From assembly GCF_014218805.1 (NCBI RefSeq), contig NZ_JACJUV010000001.1, positions 1,366,001 through 1,430,000 on the forward strand: a stretch of DNA of 64,000 bases. Reading direction: 5' to 3'. Made by a program: the position numbers and the translations under genes. Origin of the DNA: Teredinibacter franksiae. GTDB lineage: Bacteria; Pseudomonadota; Gammaproteobacteria; Pseudomonadales; Cellvibrionaceae. Positions 16,944 through 25,151 of the stretch are shown here, in pieces; within the stretch, counting starts at the first letter, position 1; each line of letters begins with the position of its first letter. Under the pieces are notes generated by a model, which was not told the origin of the DNA, ran no database searches, and saw nothing but the letters and a program-made list of their open reading frames with translations.

Positions 16944-18077
16944 TCAGTTTATCCAGCCAGAGAAGAATGCGTTCTCTAATTCAGTAAGCATGCCAGGATC
17001 TTCGAGCGCCTTACGTACATCATGTTTCTTGGCTCCTGGCCCCCGACTACTTAACTCGTAAAAGCGCGAATCTGCCGGCGTAAACACCATGCTCTTGGTG
17101 CCGTCACGGGCAGTACCACCCATAGATTCCCAGCCGTATTCGATAATATGGGCATCCATGTAACAGTTTACATAGAGTGCATACCCGATTGCATCCGGGT
17201 CGGCATAACGACCGTCTGGGAAGGTTGTGGTTGGGTGCCATGGGCGGCCAAGAGAGTGGCTTTGATCTGCAACACCGTCCTCACGCTGTAACTTGCAGTT
17301 TTTAAAGATCAGGCCAAACGGTGTATCGATATTAGTTGATGGAGCGGTGATATGCCCCTGAATTTGGCCGGGCTTAAAAGACTTGCCACGCTTACGGCTA
17401 ATAATGGTGGAATCTTCGATCAATACCTGACCAGGGCCAAAGATAAAATCAACATTGCCACTAATGGTGGCGTTACGTATCCAAGCACGCTTGCCGTTGG
17501 CAAACAATGTGTCCTGATAACCGGCAAGCGTTACACCTTCCAGTAAAATTTTATCCGTACCTTCATCTAGGTGAAGCGCGACGCCCTGCGAATGCCGAAC
17601 GCGCTTGGCGTCACCTTTAGGGAGCGCATCATTGGCAAGGTAATCAAAGGTGTTTTCGATAGTAAGGTTTTTCAACGTAACATTTTCGGCGTTAATGGTG
17701 ACCGTGGCTGAGCCAGCAGTACCCCAGTTTTTGCGGTGATATTTTCGCGCAATTCCGGCGTAAAGGTCGTATTCGATCCGACTTGCGTCGGCGCCCTCCC
17801 CTTCAATGAGTAAATTGGCTTTTTGGATAACGACGCGCTCGTGATACACACCGGCTTTGAGGAGTATGCGATAGGGTTCTGTTATTTCACGATTTTCCGG
17901 AACACTATCGATAGCCGCCTGCAAGCTTGGGAAGACATTCGCCTCATGCGCGGCTAATGCGCTATCAACGATAGCATCGTACTCAGTAATCTCCTGTTTG
18001 GGCCCCACGCTATTGCACCCCAGTAATGAAAAGCCTATAGCGATACCCAGCACCGCCAGTATTCGACTTACAACCAT
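16944..18077 (-). CDS. Pectin methylesterase (CE8), lipoprotein
   Basis: 377 aa from ATG 18077. A GTG three codons upstream would overlap the Shine-Dalgarno AGGAG and is rejected. The signal has lipobox SLLGC. CE8 motifs in order: GYQDTLFAN (transition-state Gln and general-acid Asp), GNVDFIFG (nucleophile Asp) and LGRPW (Arg and Trp of the active site), on a parallel beta-helix. It removes methyl esters from homogalacturonan, making it cleavable by the pectate lyases encoded immediately downstream in the window. It probably acts at the outer membrane surface. Confidence 0.95.
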   Translation of the reverse strand: MVVSRILAVLGIAIGFSLLGCNSVGPKQEITEYDAIVDSALAAHEANVFPSLQAAIDSVPENREITEPYRILLKAGVYHERVVIQKANLLIEGEGADASRIEYDLYAGIARKYHRKNWGTAGSATVTINAENVTLKNLTIENTFDYLANDALPKGDAKRVRHSQGVALHLDEGTDKILLEGVTLAGYQDTLFANGKRAWIRNATISGNVDFIFGPGQVLIEDSTIISRKRGKSFKPGQIQGHITAPSTNIDTPFGLIFKNCKLQREDGVADQSHSLGRPWHPTTTFPDGRYADPDAIGYALYVNCYMDAHIIEYGWESMGGTARDGTKSMVFTPADSRFYELSSRGPGAKKHDVRKALEDPGMLTELENAFFSGWIN

Positions 18078-18355
18078 TTCACGCACTCCTAAATATCAAC
18101 CTAAATTCTTGTTTTGGGTGGAAACCGCCACGCAATATACCCCGGATAAAGACTTGGATATACGCTCATAAATCAAAAATTGTGCGCAGCGACGTCTAGC
18201 CTGTGACACGCAGGCTTAATAGATAAAGTATAGATAAAAATGGCTGTCACACAGGTTTATGCCAGACAACTTCTAAAGGGAGAAGACATAACATGAGGGT
18301 ATAGAATAAGCTGGCTGGGGCCCTCAGTAGAGCCCCTCCAGCCCTTCTGATGGAC
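18077..18355. other. Intergenic region between CE8 and the PL1 lyase
   Basis: 279 bp. A GC-rich imperfect hairpin (18313-18342, GGCTGGGGC pairing with GCCCCTCCAGCC) lies just after the PL1 stop and may end its transcript, although the T tract is weak. No ORF or TTGG-type operator is seen. Confidence 0.4.
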
Positions 18356-20512
18356 TTACTGACATCCGCCATTGTAAGCGGCCAGTACGTCGCTAACACT
18401 CGCCCCCATGGGCGACAACCAGGGCGCAAAAGCGCCCTTGCCCGCAGTGGCATAAAGGTACTCGGCTAAATCCTGCCCTGCAGCCATGCGGTAGCCCGCA
18501 ATAATAGACTGCGAATACGCGCTGTATTGGGCCATCATATCCGGTGTGGAGCCGTGACTGGCCGTGAGGTCACCGGCATCACCTTGTAACTGGCAGTCAG
18601 CATTGGCAAACCACACATAACTGTCGTGAACCTCAAGGCCTCCCTCTTGGAAGTCACGTAGCAATTTTTCGATGAAATAGTCCATGTCATCGCTATTACT
18701 GTTATTGGTGGCCTCGACGGCATTATTCAATACCATGTTGCTATCGAAATCGATTCGGCCACCTACTCGAACACTCAAAATGTCTTTACGGTAATTGTAA
18801 AACACGTTGTTAAACATATGGCTCTGACCACGACGCATCAGCGGAACTCTGCGCAATGTTTCATAGTCGCTATCACTGTAATACTGATCGTGCGTAACAA
18901 ATAAATTGTTGTGCAGTGTGGTGGTAATCTGTGCGTTTATGGTCCTACTATCACTTGAACCATGAAGGGCCGCACGTTTTACATTGACTAGGCGATTAAA
19001 CGAAACCGTAATATCGTAGGCACCCACCTTTACATCGAACGCGGAATCCCCAGTAGTATCGAAAGTATTCTGATGAATCCAAATATCGTGAGACTCCCCG
19101 GTGGAGCGAATCATATCGGGGTCCAAATTATGGTCTTCAACGTGTCCTACACCAACAAAGCGATTATGGGTAATAATGACATTATCGGATTGGTGAGTAG
19201 AAGCTCCACTGCTATCAGCGCCAATTTTAAAGCCATTAAAAACAAACGCTGCCTTAGCACCACGACCATCGATGGTGGTATTACTGTCGATCATGTAATT
19301 ACGCACCGGCAAGCTACTGTTATTAAGCTCGCTATTAAAGAATGTATCAAGACAGCTACTTTGTGCAACACTATTAGCAGAACACCAAGCGTAGGGGTCG
19401 CGACAATCGGCTGCACTCAGGCCCAACGACGTTGGCAGCGAACTAGTGCCGCAATACGGGCGATACATCATTAACTGCACTTCAGAACTGAAGTGGTCTT
19501 TGTCAAAAACAATCCAGTTATGGTCTGCAGACGAAATGGCCGCAAGTATTTGTTCTTCTGGATTATTGTTGGTAATCACAACCAAATGACTAGCGCCATC
19601 AGAATCGTAGCCGCCAGTGGTATTTTCTCCAAACCCGACGGGCGTGCCTAAAGATTCCTTCAGGCACGCGATAATATCCTGATCTGTTTGCAGCGTACTT
19701 TCATCCCAGTTAACGCTGTCATCCGTTACCAATGCAATGCACGCATCACTCAAGTCGCCGACTATAGGCGGTAAGCTACTGGACTGACTTGAACGGGAAG
19801 AAGAGCTGTTATTTTCGCTCGAGCTTGAGGAAGCGCTGCTTTGCGGGGTGCTGCTGGAGCTACTAGTAGAACTGGATGAGTCACTGCTTGACGATCCTTG
19901 ATCCGTTTGCGTCCCATAGGTTTCAAACTCGGCAACGCTAGCAACACCCGTCGCATTAACAATTTCGAAATTAATTTTACTCAAAACTACAGCCGTGAAA
20001 TTTATTTCACCGGCTCCATTACCCGACGCAATCACATCTCCCGTGTCGTTATTCACTAACTGCCAATCACCAATATTACCTTTAAGCTCAGTGGCTTCAG
20101 AAATAATGACTTTATCCACGGAGGTAGCCGTATCCCACTTAATAGAAATGCGACCACTGCCGCCATTAGGCGCCCAATAGGTATTCACATCACCATCACG
20201 CACGTTGCCATAGCTGGTGCCGGTGGCTTTACTGGAGCCATCAGAACCGGCATCAAGACTTAAATTTTCAGCCAAAGATTCACTGCTGGAGGAATCAGAA
20301 GCGTTGGAGGAAGACGATTGACTTAACGAGGAGCTGGAAGAAGACGAATCTGTTTGCGAACTATTGGAAGAGGACTCACTGCTGGAAGTGCTTGAGGAAG
20401 ACAAAGCTCCGCCATCTGAATTAGATTCAGCTGAACCACCCGAGCTTCCCCCACAAGCCGTTAACAATAATGAAAGTGTACAGCCGATAATGATTGAATA
20501 GTTACTGCCCAT
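18356..20512 (-). CDS. PL1 pectate lyase lipoprotein with F5/8C-type module and polyserine linkers
   Basis: 718 aa. Lipobox LTACGG places Cys at residue 20. Order: Ser-rich linker (~34-82), discoidin/F5/8C-like carbohydrate-binding module (~83-203; LSLDAGSDGSSKATGTSYG, YWAPNGGSG), second Ser-rich linker (~205-248), PL1 domain (~250-718). The catalytic domain has [40 protein letters not shown] and RRVPLMRRG, the last carrying the Arg-x-Pro-x-x-Arg expected for beta-elimination. It cleaves polygalacturonate by beta-elimination. Its lyase domain is a close paralogue of the C-terminal domains of the three double-PL1 proteins in the window. GAGG precedes ATG 20512. No TTGG operator is evident upstream, unlike the giant lyases. 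Confidence 0.92.
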   Translation of the reverse strand: MGSNYSIIIGCTLSLLLTACGGSSGGSAESNSDGGALSSSSTSSSESSSNSSQTDSSSSSSSLSQSSSSNASDSSSSESLAENLSLDAGSDGSSKATGTSYGNVRDGDVNTYWAPNGGSGRISIKWDTATSVDKVIISEATELKGNIGDWQLVNNDTGDVIASGNGAGEINFTAVVLSKINFEIVNATGVASVAEFETYGTQTDQGSSSSDSSSSTSSSSSTPQSSASSSSSENNSSSSRSSQSSSLPPIVGDLSDACIALVTDDSVNWDESTLQTDQDIIACLKESLGTPVGFGENTTGGYDSDGASHLVVITNNNPEEQILAAISSADHNWIVFDKDHFSSEVQLMMYRPYCGTSSLPTSLGLSAADCRDPYAWCSANSVAQSSCLDTFFNSELNNSSLPVRNYMIDSNTTIDGRGAKAAFVFNGFKIGADSSGASTHQSDNVIITHNRFVGVGHVEDHNLDPDMIRSTGESHDIWIHQNTFDTTGDSAFDVKVGAYDITVSFNRLVNVKRAALHGSSDSRTINAQITTTLHNNLFVTHDQYYSDSDYETLRRVPLMRRGQSHMFNNVFYNYRKDILSVRVGGRIDFDSNMVLNNAVEATNNSNSDDMDYFIEKLLRDFQEGGLEVHDSYVWFANADCQLQGDAGDLTASHGSTPDMMAQYSAYSQSIIAGYRMAAGQDLAEYLYATAGKGAFAPWLSPMGASVSDVLAAYNGGCQ

Positions 20513-20639
20513 TTCTATACCTCTTCAGGCTAGGGGAAAACGTTATCTTACTAAATAAAGGATGCCCGTCGTTGCGCCAAGTCCATATTCACTAATCCAT
20601 TAAAACCGTTTTTTATGTACAGCTTGTATATGCTGCCCG

Positions 20640-20786
20640 TGGCTTCAGCACATCTATGTGCCCGCCGGATAAGACCGCCATGGATGATGGAAGTGCAGAA
20701 CATGCAGGAGCAATTTTCTGTCCGTACATCCTAACCCCGGCTCCTGTGCATCCATGCACCCGCCGGATACCGTACATCCTGTACAT
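20640..20786. repeat. Intergenic palindrome-rich repeat, copy 1
   Basis: Two tandem units each join a small palindrome to CCCGCCGGATA: GCACAT-CT-ATGTGC (20648-20661) and GTGCAT-CC-ATGCAC (20746-20759). Between them lies GCAGGAGCAATTTTCTG (20704-20720), and GTACATCCT occurs at about 20723 and 20771. The same words recur at 33.2-33.4 kb. The second unit runs directly into a terminator. Confidence 0.65.
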
Positions 20787-20811
20787 AAAAAACGGGCTCC
20801 CGAGGGAGCCC
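20785..20811 (-). terminator. Terminator of the first double-PL1 gene
   Basis: On the minus strand GGGCTCCC-TC-GGGAGCCC (20794-20811; the outer six pairs are stable around a six-base loop) is followed by GTTTTTTATG. Nearly identical hairpins end the 28.5 kb and 33.4 kb lyase genes. Confidence 0.85.
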
Positions 20812-20844
20812 TAATTTACCATCAAGTGCTATTGCGTAAATGTG

Positions 20845-23800
20845 TTATTGGCAACCACCATTATGGGCGGCTACAACTGCGTCAATGCTTGCAGCTAATG
20901 GAGAGTTGTATGGAAGGTTTCCATCAACACCCGCTGTGGCCGCTACATAGTCAGCCAGGTCTTGGCCAGCAGGCAAGACGTAAGCATCCATAGCGGCTTT
21001 AGTGTCACCGTTATAGTCGGCGTAAACGTCCGTTACAGTACCGGCGACTACACTCAGATCACGATAAGTTGATGCATCCAACTGACACTCACTGTCAGAG
21101 AAGTACAAAGGTGTACCGCTCGCTAGGAAGTTACCACCGTCATAATCGCGCATTAATTCTTCAGCACGCTCATCAACGGCATCGTTAACATCATCTTTTT
21201 CCTGATGAATTGAATTAATCAGGAAAATGTTATCTTCGTGAACCACACTCGCACCTTTACGGATACTGAGGATGTCTTTGCGGTAGTTCATGAATAGGTT
21301 GTTGAACTGGTGAGAAGTACCACGACGGATCAGGGGAACACGACGGGCAGTATTACCGGCTGTATCGTAAAAATCGTCGGTAGTGACAAAGTTGTTGTTG
21401 TGCATGGTAGTGCGAATTTGCTCGTTGATAGTACGGCTATCGGAAGAGCCATGCAGAGCAGCACGCTTCACATCAACCAACTTGTTAAACGACATGGTGA
21501 TGTCATAAGCACCAACTTTAACGTCGAATGCAGAGTCACCAGTAGTGTCGAAGGTATTCTTGTGAATCCAGATATCGTGAGACTCACCGGTAGAACGAAT
21601 CATATCGGGGTCGAGGCTGTGATCTTCAGTATGGCCAACACCAATGAACTTGTTGTTAGTAATAATCACGTTCTCGGCAACATAAGTGGAAGCACCACTT
21701 GAGTCTGCGCCAATCTTAAAGCCGTTGAATACAAAAGTAGCCTTGGCACCACGACCATCGATAGTCGTGTTGCTATCGATCATATAGTTACGTACAGGTA
21801 AGCTGCTGCTGTTCAATTCATCGTTAAAAAATGTCTCAAGACAGCTTGAACCAGACTCCCCTTTAGCATCACACCAAGCGTATGGGTCACGACATACTGC
21901 TTCGCTTACACCTAGGTCATCAGCCAGACTAGAGCTCGAACAGTAAGGACGATACATCATCACGTGCGTTTCACTCGCGAAGTCGTCCTTATCAAATACG
22001 ATCCAGTTGTGATCAGCAGAGGATATTGCCGCTAGGATCTGGTCTTCAGCATTGTTCTTAGTAATAACAACCAAGTTACTGTCACCGGCTGGATTGTATC
22101 CCCCCAAAGTGTTCTGACCGTAACCTACCGCACGACCCAGAGATTGAGACAAACACTCAATAATTTCTTGGTCGGTCTGCAGTGAAGTGTCGTACCAGTT
22201 GACGCTGTCATCAGTAGCCAGTGCAATACAGTCAGCACTCAAGTTACCCGATACAGGAGGCAGAGTTGGAACTGGCGTTGGTTCAGAAGTTGGTGGAGCA
22301 GTAGGCTCGCCGGTCGGTGCAGCCGTAGGCTCAACCGGTGGCGTAACGCCACCGCCAGATGAAAGGCTGATGTAATACAAGTTCATTGTATTATCTTTGG
22401 AAATTGAATGACTGCCTGCTGATAGCTCTATTGAAAGAACACCATCAGATACCGTATGACTTGTACCATTAATTTTAATATCGCCATCTTCACCTTCATT
22501 GAACACCAACACCAGTTCAGCAGCTGCGCTAGACGTAAACGTGATAGATGTGCTGGATTCAATTTTCAGCGCTTCAGTTAAGGTTAAACCGTTGTAATTA
22601 ACGGTACCTTTTGAAGAAGAAAGGTTGCCAGAGATATTAAAGAAGTCGCTAGACTTACCCGACTCTGTGATGTTTAACACTTCACCACTAGGCACTTCTG
22701 GTTCTGAGGTTGGCTGGGCCGTTGGTGCCGCAGTTGGCTCAGCCGTTGGTGCCGCAGTTGGCTCAGCCGTTGGTGCCGCAGTTGGCTCAGCCGTTGGTGC
22801 CGAAGTCGGCTCAGCCGTTGGCTCAGTGCCACCTTCATATGCAAGGCTGATGTAATACAAATTCATCGTATTATCTTTCGAAATAGAATGGCTGCCTGCT
22901 GACAGCTCTACCGAAAGAACACCATTCGATACAGAACGGCTAGTACCATTAATTTTAATATCGCCATCTTCACCTTCGTTAAACACCAATACTAGTTCAG
23001 CATCAGCAGATGAGGTAAACGTAATCGAGGTGCTCGATTCAATTTTCAGCGCTTCAGTCAAGGTCAAACCGCTGTAATTAACAGTACCTTTTGAAGATGA
23101 AAGGTTGCCAGAAATATCAAAAAAGTCGCTAGACGTTCCCGACGCTGTGATGTTTAACACTTCATCACCACTAGGCACACCAGGTTCTGAAGTAGGCTCA
23201 GAGGTTGGGTCAACTGAAGGCTCTGTAGTAGGCGTTGAAGTAGGCTCTGGAATGGTTACGTCACATGAACCATCTGATACGGCCATGTTGGTGTAAGCGC
23301 CCGCGGTATTAGCAACCATATTCGGTACACACGAAGCATCGTCCAACGTGTACGAGTATGGAATGCTGATAGAGGTCGTAGACTGTACGTTTGGACCTGC
23401 AGGGTGATTGTCATCACCTTCTTCAGTCCAAGTAACGTTGTCAAAGATATTACCGCTCACGTCCCAGTAACCCATATCGTTCACATAGAATGTGCCGATG
23501 GGGTTCTTGGCATCTTCAAAGTAGTTGTTGTCTACTTTAGCTTTGCCGCCTTTACGTGAGTTAATACCCGACTTGTTAATTCCGTCGTAGTGGTTGTTGT
23601 AGATGTGGGCCGTAGCGCCACGCAACAAAGGAACACGGGAATCAATATTAATGTAGTGGTTATGATGATAAGTCACAGGACCGTTACCCAGGTCGCCACT
23701 GCTAGAACCTACCAAGCCGCCTCGGCCAGAGTTCATCAATACACTGTAAGACAGGGTTACATAGTTGGTATCGGCTTTCATATCGAACAAGCCGTCGTAA

Positions 23801-24330
23801 CCTTCGTTCTCGCCACCAAAGGCTTCAAGCGTTACGTGGTCAACCCATACGTTAGACACGTTGGATTCCATACCGATAGCATCACCACCGTTAGAGGTAG
23901 TGCCGCCAGATTTTTTCACGTCGCGGATATGCAGGTTACGCAAAATAATGTTGGAGGAGTTGCGAATGTGTACACCGATCTCGTCGAACAGTGCGCCGCT
24001 ACCAACACCGATAATGGTGATGTTTTGGATTTCTTTCAGCTCAATAACACCGTCAGCGGTATTGCAACTACCACTGAACTTGGAGGTGTTACCCGGGGTA
24101 ATAGTACCCTCTACCTCAATAATCAGCGGAGTATCGTCTGCCGCACGATTACAAATAGCTTGGTGAATATCCGAGCCGGTGTTTGCGGAAACAACTTTAC
24201 CGCCGTTCCCACCGGTGGTGCCACCGTTAAGTGATGCGAAACCATTTGCTGCTTCAGCCGATGCTGACGCAGAAAATACGCCGCCCAGCGCTAGTGCAAA
24301 GGCGCCCGCGAATAGGTTTAATTTTCTCAT
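20845..24330 (-). CDS. Double pectate lyase: PL1 - two beta modules - PL1, Pro/Thr linkers
   Basis: 1161 aa, secreted (signal peptide ending near ASASAEA, residue ~26). Order: PL1 domain A (~27-345; [35 protein letters not shown]), PTSEPTSEP linker, ~110-aa beta module (~388-497), PTAEPTAAPT linker, second copy of that module (~547-653), linker, PL1 domain B (~695-1161; IDGRG, DPDMIR, RRVPLIRRG). The module (GTSSDFFDISGNLSSSKGT) resembles pectin-binding modules of the CBM77 kind, unverified. ATG 24330 is chosen since GAAGGG is 8-9 nt before it. Residues 1 to about 400 are almost identical, at DNA level too, to those of the gene at 28.5-32.5 kb. Probably cuts homogalacturonan outside the cell. 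Confidence 0.9.
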   Translation of the reverse strand: MRKLNLFAGAFALALGGVFSASASAEAANGFASLNGGTTGGNGGKVVSANTGSDIHQAICNRAADDTPLIIEVEGTITPGNTSKFSGSCNTADGVIELKEIQNITIIGVGSGALFDEIGVHIRNSSNIILRNLHIRDVKKSGGTTSNGGDAIGMESNVSNVWVDHVTLEAFGGENEGYDGLFDMKADTNYVTLSYSVLMNSGRGGLVGSSSGDLGNGPVTYHHNHYINIDSRVPLLRGATAHIYNNHYDGINKSGINSRKGGKAKVDNNYFEDAKNPIGTFYVNDMGYWDVSGNIFDNVTWTEEGDDNHPAGPNVQSTTSISIPYSYTLDDASCVPNMVANTAGAYTNMAVSDGSCDVTIPEPTSTPTTEPSVDPTSEPTSEPGVPSGDEVLNITASGTSSDFFDISGNLSSSKGTVNYSGLTLTEALKIESSTSITFTSSADAELVLVFNEGEDGDIKINGTSRSVSNGVLSVELSAGSHSISKDNTMNLYYISLAYEGGTEPTAEPTSAPTAEPTAAPTAEPTAAPTAEPTAAPTAQPTSEPEVPSGEVLNITESGKSSDFFNISGNLSSSKGTVNYNGLTLTEALKIESSTSITFTSSAAAELVLVFNEGEDGDIKINGTSHTVSDGVLSIELSAGSHSISKDNTMNLYYISLSSGGGVTPPVEPTAAPTGEPTAPPTSEPTPVPTLPPVSGNLSADCIALATDDSVNWYDTSLQTDQEIIECLSQSLGRAVGYGQNTLGGYNPAGDSNLVVITKNNAEDQILAAISSADHNWIVFDKDDFASETHVMMYRPYCSSSSLADDLGVSEAVCRDPYAWCDAKGESGSSCLETFFNDELNSSSLPVRNYMIDSNTTIDGRGAKATFVFNGFKIGADSSGASTYVAENVIITNNKFIGVGHTEDHSLDPDMIRSTGESHDIWIHKNTFDTTGDSAFDVKVGAYDITMSFNKLVDVKRAALHGSSDSRTINEQIRTTMHNNNFVTTDDFYDTAGNTARRVPLIRRGTSHQFNNLFMNYRKDILSIRKGASVVHEDNIFLINSIHQEKDDVNDAVDERAEELMRDYDGGNFLASGTPLYFSDSECQLDASTYRDLSVVAGTVTDVYADYNGDTKAAMDAYVLPAGQDLADYVAATAGVDGNLPYNSPLAASIDAVVAAHNGGCQ

Positions 24331-24350
24331 GTAGTTACCCTTCAAATAGT
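23081..24350 (-). repeat. Near-identical direct repeat, copy 1 (5' half of double-PL1 gene)
   Basis: From 23081 to about 24350 this DNA matches 31290 to about 32558 at an offset of 8209. The only coding difference I found by eye is at 23172 (T versus C, Ser to Gly). Identity continues about 20-50 bases beyond the start codon with single-base indels (24345), then falls off. Confidence 0.9.
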
Positions 24351-24534
24351 GCTTTTATTTTATTGCTCTTATTTAGTCACAACTTGATGCTTGTACGCAT
24401 CGACTAACGCGAAGGTGGCCGTTTGATGTGTTATCTCTGGCCAGATGAAATACCTTTCAATGACGCTCTGACACACAATAAATCTACGGCAGAAAAATTG
24501 ACTCGTCGTACCAATTATTATTTTGACTGTCCAT

Positions 24535-24549
24535 ATTGGTCTAACCAGT
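24535..24549 (-). promoter_or_regulatory. Operator candidate, proximal, double-PL1 gene 1
   Basis: ATTGGTCTAACCAGT, a TTGG-N5-CCAG dyad centred about 212 bp upstream of ATG 24330. The equivalent position upstream of ATG 32539 carries ATTGGTATTACCAGT. Confidence 0.5.
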
Positions 24550-24714
24550 TTACATCACGAATCCCACACTTACAAAGCATATGTCACCAAAAGCATCATC
24601 AAAGCTTAAAAAATCGTCAACAAAATAACTTCACACTACTTTCATCCATGACAAACATTTCTTTTCGCTATAAAAGAATAAGGTCGGACGTATCTATATA
24701 GTAATGCCAAAGAT

Positions 24715-24751
24715 ATCGGCAGACCAATTAATCGCTTTCGGCCTGTCCAAT
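24715..24751 (-). promoter_or_regulatory. Operator candidates, distal pair, double-PL1 gene 1
   Basis: ATCGGCAGACCAATT (24715-24729; minus-strand reading AATTGGTCTGCCGAT) and TTCGGCCTGTCCAATA (24737-24752). The first shares TTGGTCTGCC with the site at 1132. Both have counterparts at matching distance in front of the second double-PL1 gene. Confidence 0.5.
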
Positions 24752-25060
24752 AGGTTGGAATTTTCCTAATAAAAAGAATGAGTTAGGTGACATGGACGAG
24801 GATAAACACGCTCAACGCATCATGACATACGGCGAATGTATGACGTTCCAGATTAATACTTGTTGGGGTTTTAAGTAAAAACAGGCCGGTTTGAGCGAGC
24901 TTCACGGTCGTTTTTTCAATAACCGGCGCCAACTGCAGTGAAAAATAGGCATATTTTTCGAAACTATCGCAATTTCGATGTAACACTTGGATGCACCATG
25001 GCAACGGTAAACACACAAAGCTATAGTTTTTGTATAGAAAACAACCTGTGCAGCATGAAA

Positions 25061-25085
25061 TAGGGCTCATTGAAGAGCCCTATTA
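25061..25085 (-). terminator. Hairpin after PL9 gene
   Basis: TAGGGCTC (25061-25068) pairs with GAGCCCTA (25075-25082). On the minus strand the stem lies downstream of the PL9 stop, but only a short T-rich tail follows. Confidence 0.5.
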
Positions 25086-25151
25086 GCGGTAAGCGAAGCC
25101 ACCCGAGCGTATCAGCCTGATTTCACCCAGGTCGGTTTAGAAGAGCTATCA

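Larger units (their letters stand above)
24331..25151. other. Intergenic/promoter region upstream of first double-PL1 gene
   Basis: 821 bp without a convincing gene. The first 400 bp upstream of ATG 24330 contain operator-like dyads (24535-24549, 24715-24751) whose distances from the start match those upstream of ATG 32539. A terminator-like hairpin (25061-25082) ends the PL9 gene side. A 95-codon minus-strand frame (24783-25070) lacks a ribosome-binding site and resembles no family; it is not called. Confidence 0.55.

Noticed and set aside
22690..22835. CRISPR-like regular repeats
   Set aside because: The repeats encode PTAEPTAAPT linkers in frame; there are no unique spacers and no cas genes.
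23590..24234. 214-codon open frame on the plus strand, repeated identically at 31799-32443
   Set aside because: It is antisense to PL1 domain A in both near-identical genes; its conservation follows from the DNA duplication, and it has no ribosome-binding site or family resemblance.
24783..25070. 95-codon minus-strand frame in the 24.3-25.2 kb gap
   Set aside because: No Shine-Dalgarno sequence, unusual Cys-rich composition, and it overlaps the hairpin after the PL9 gene.
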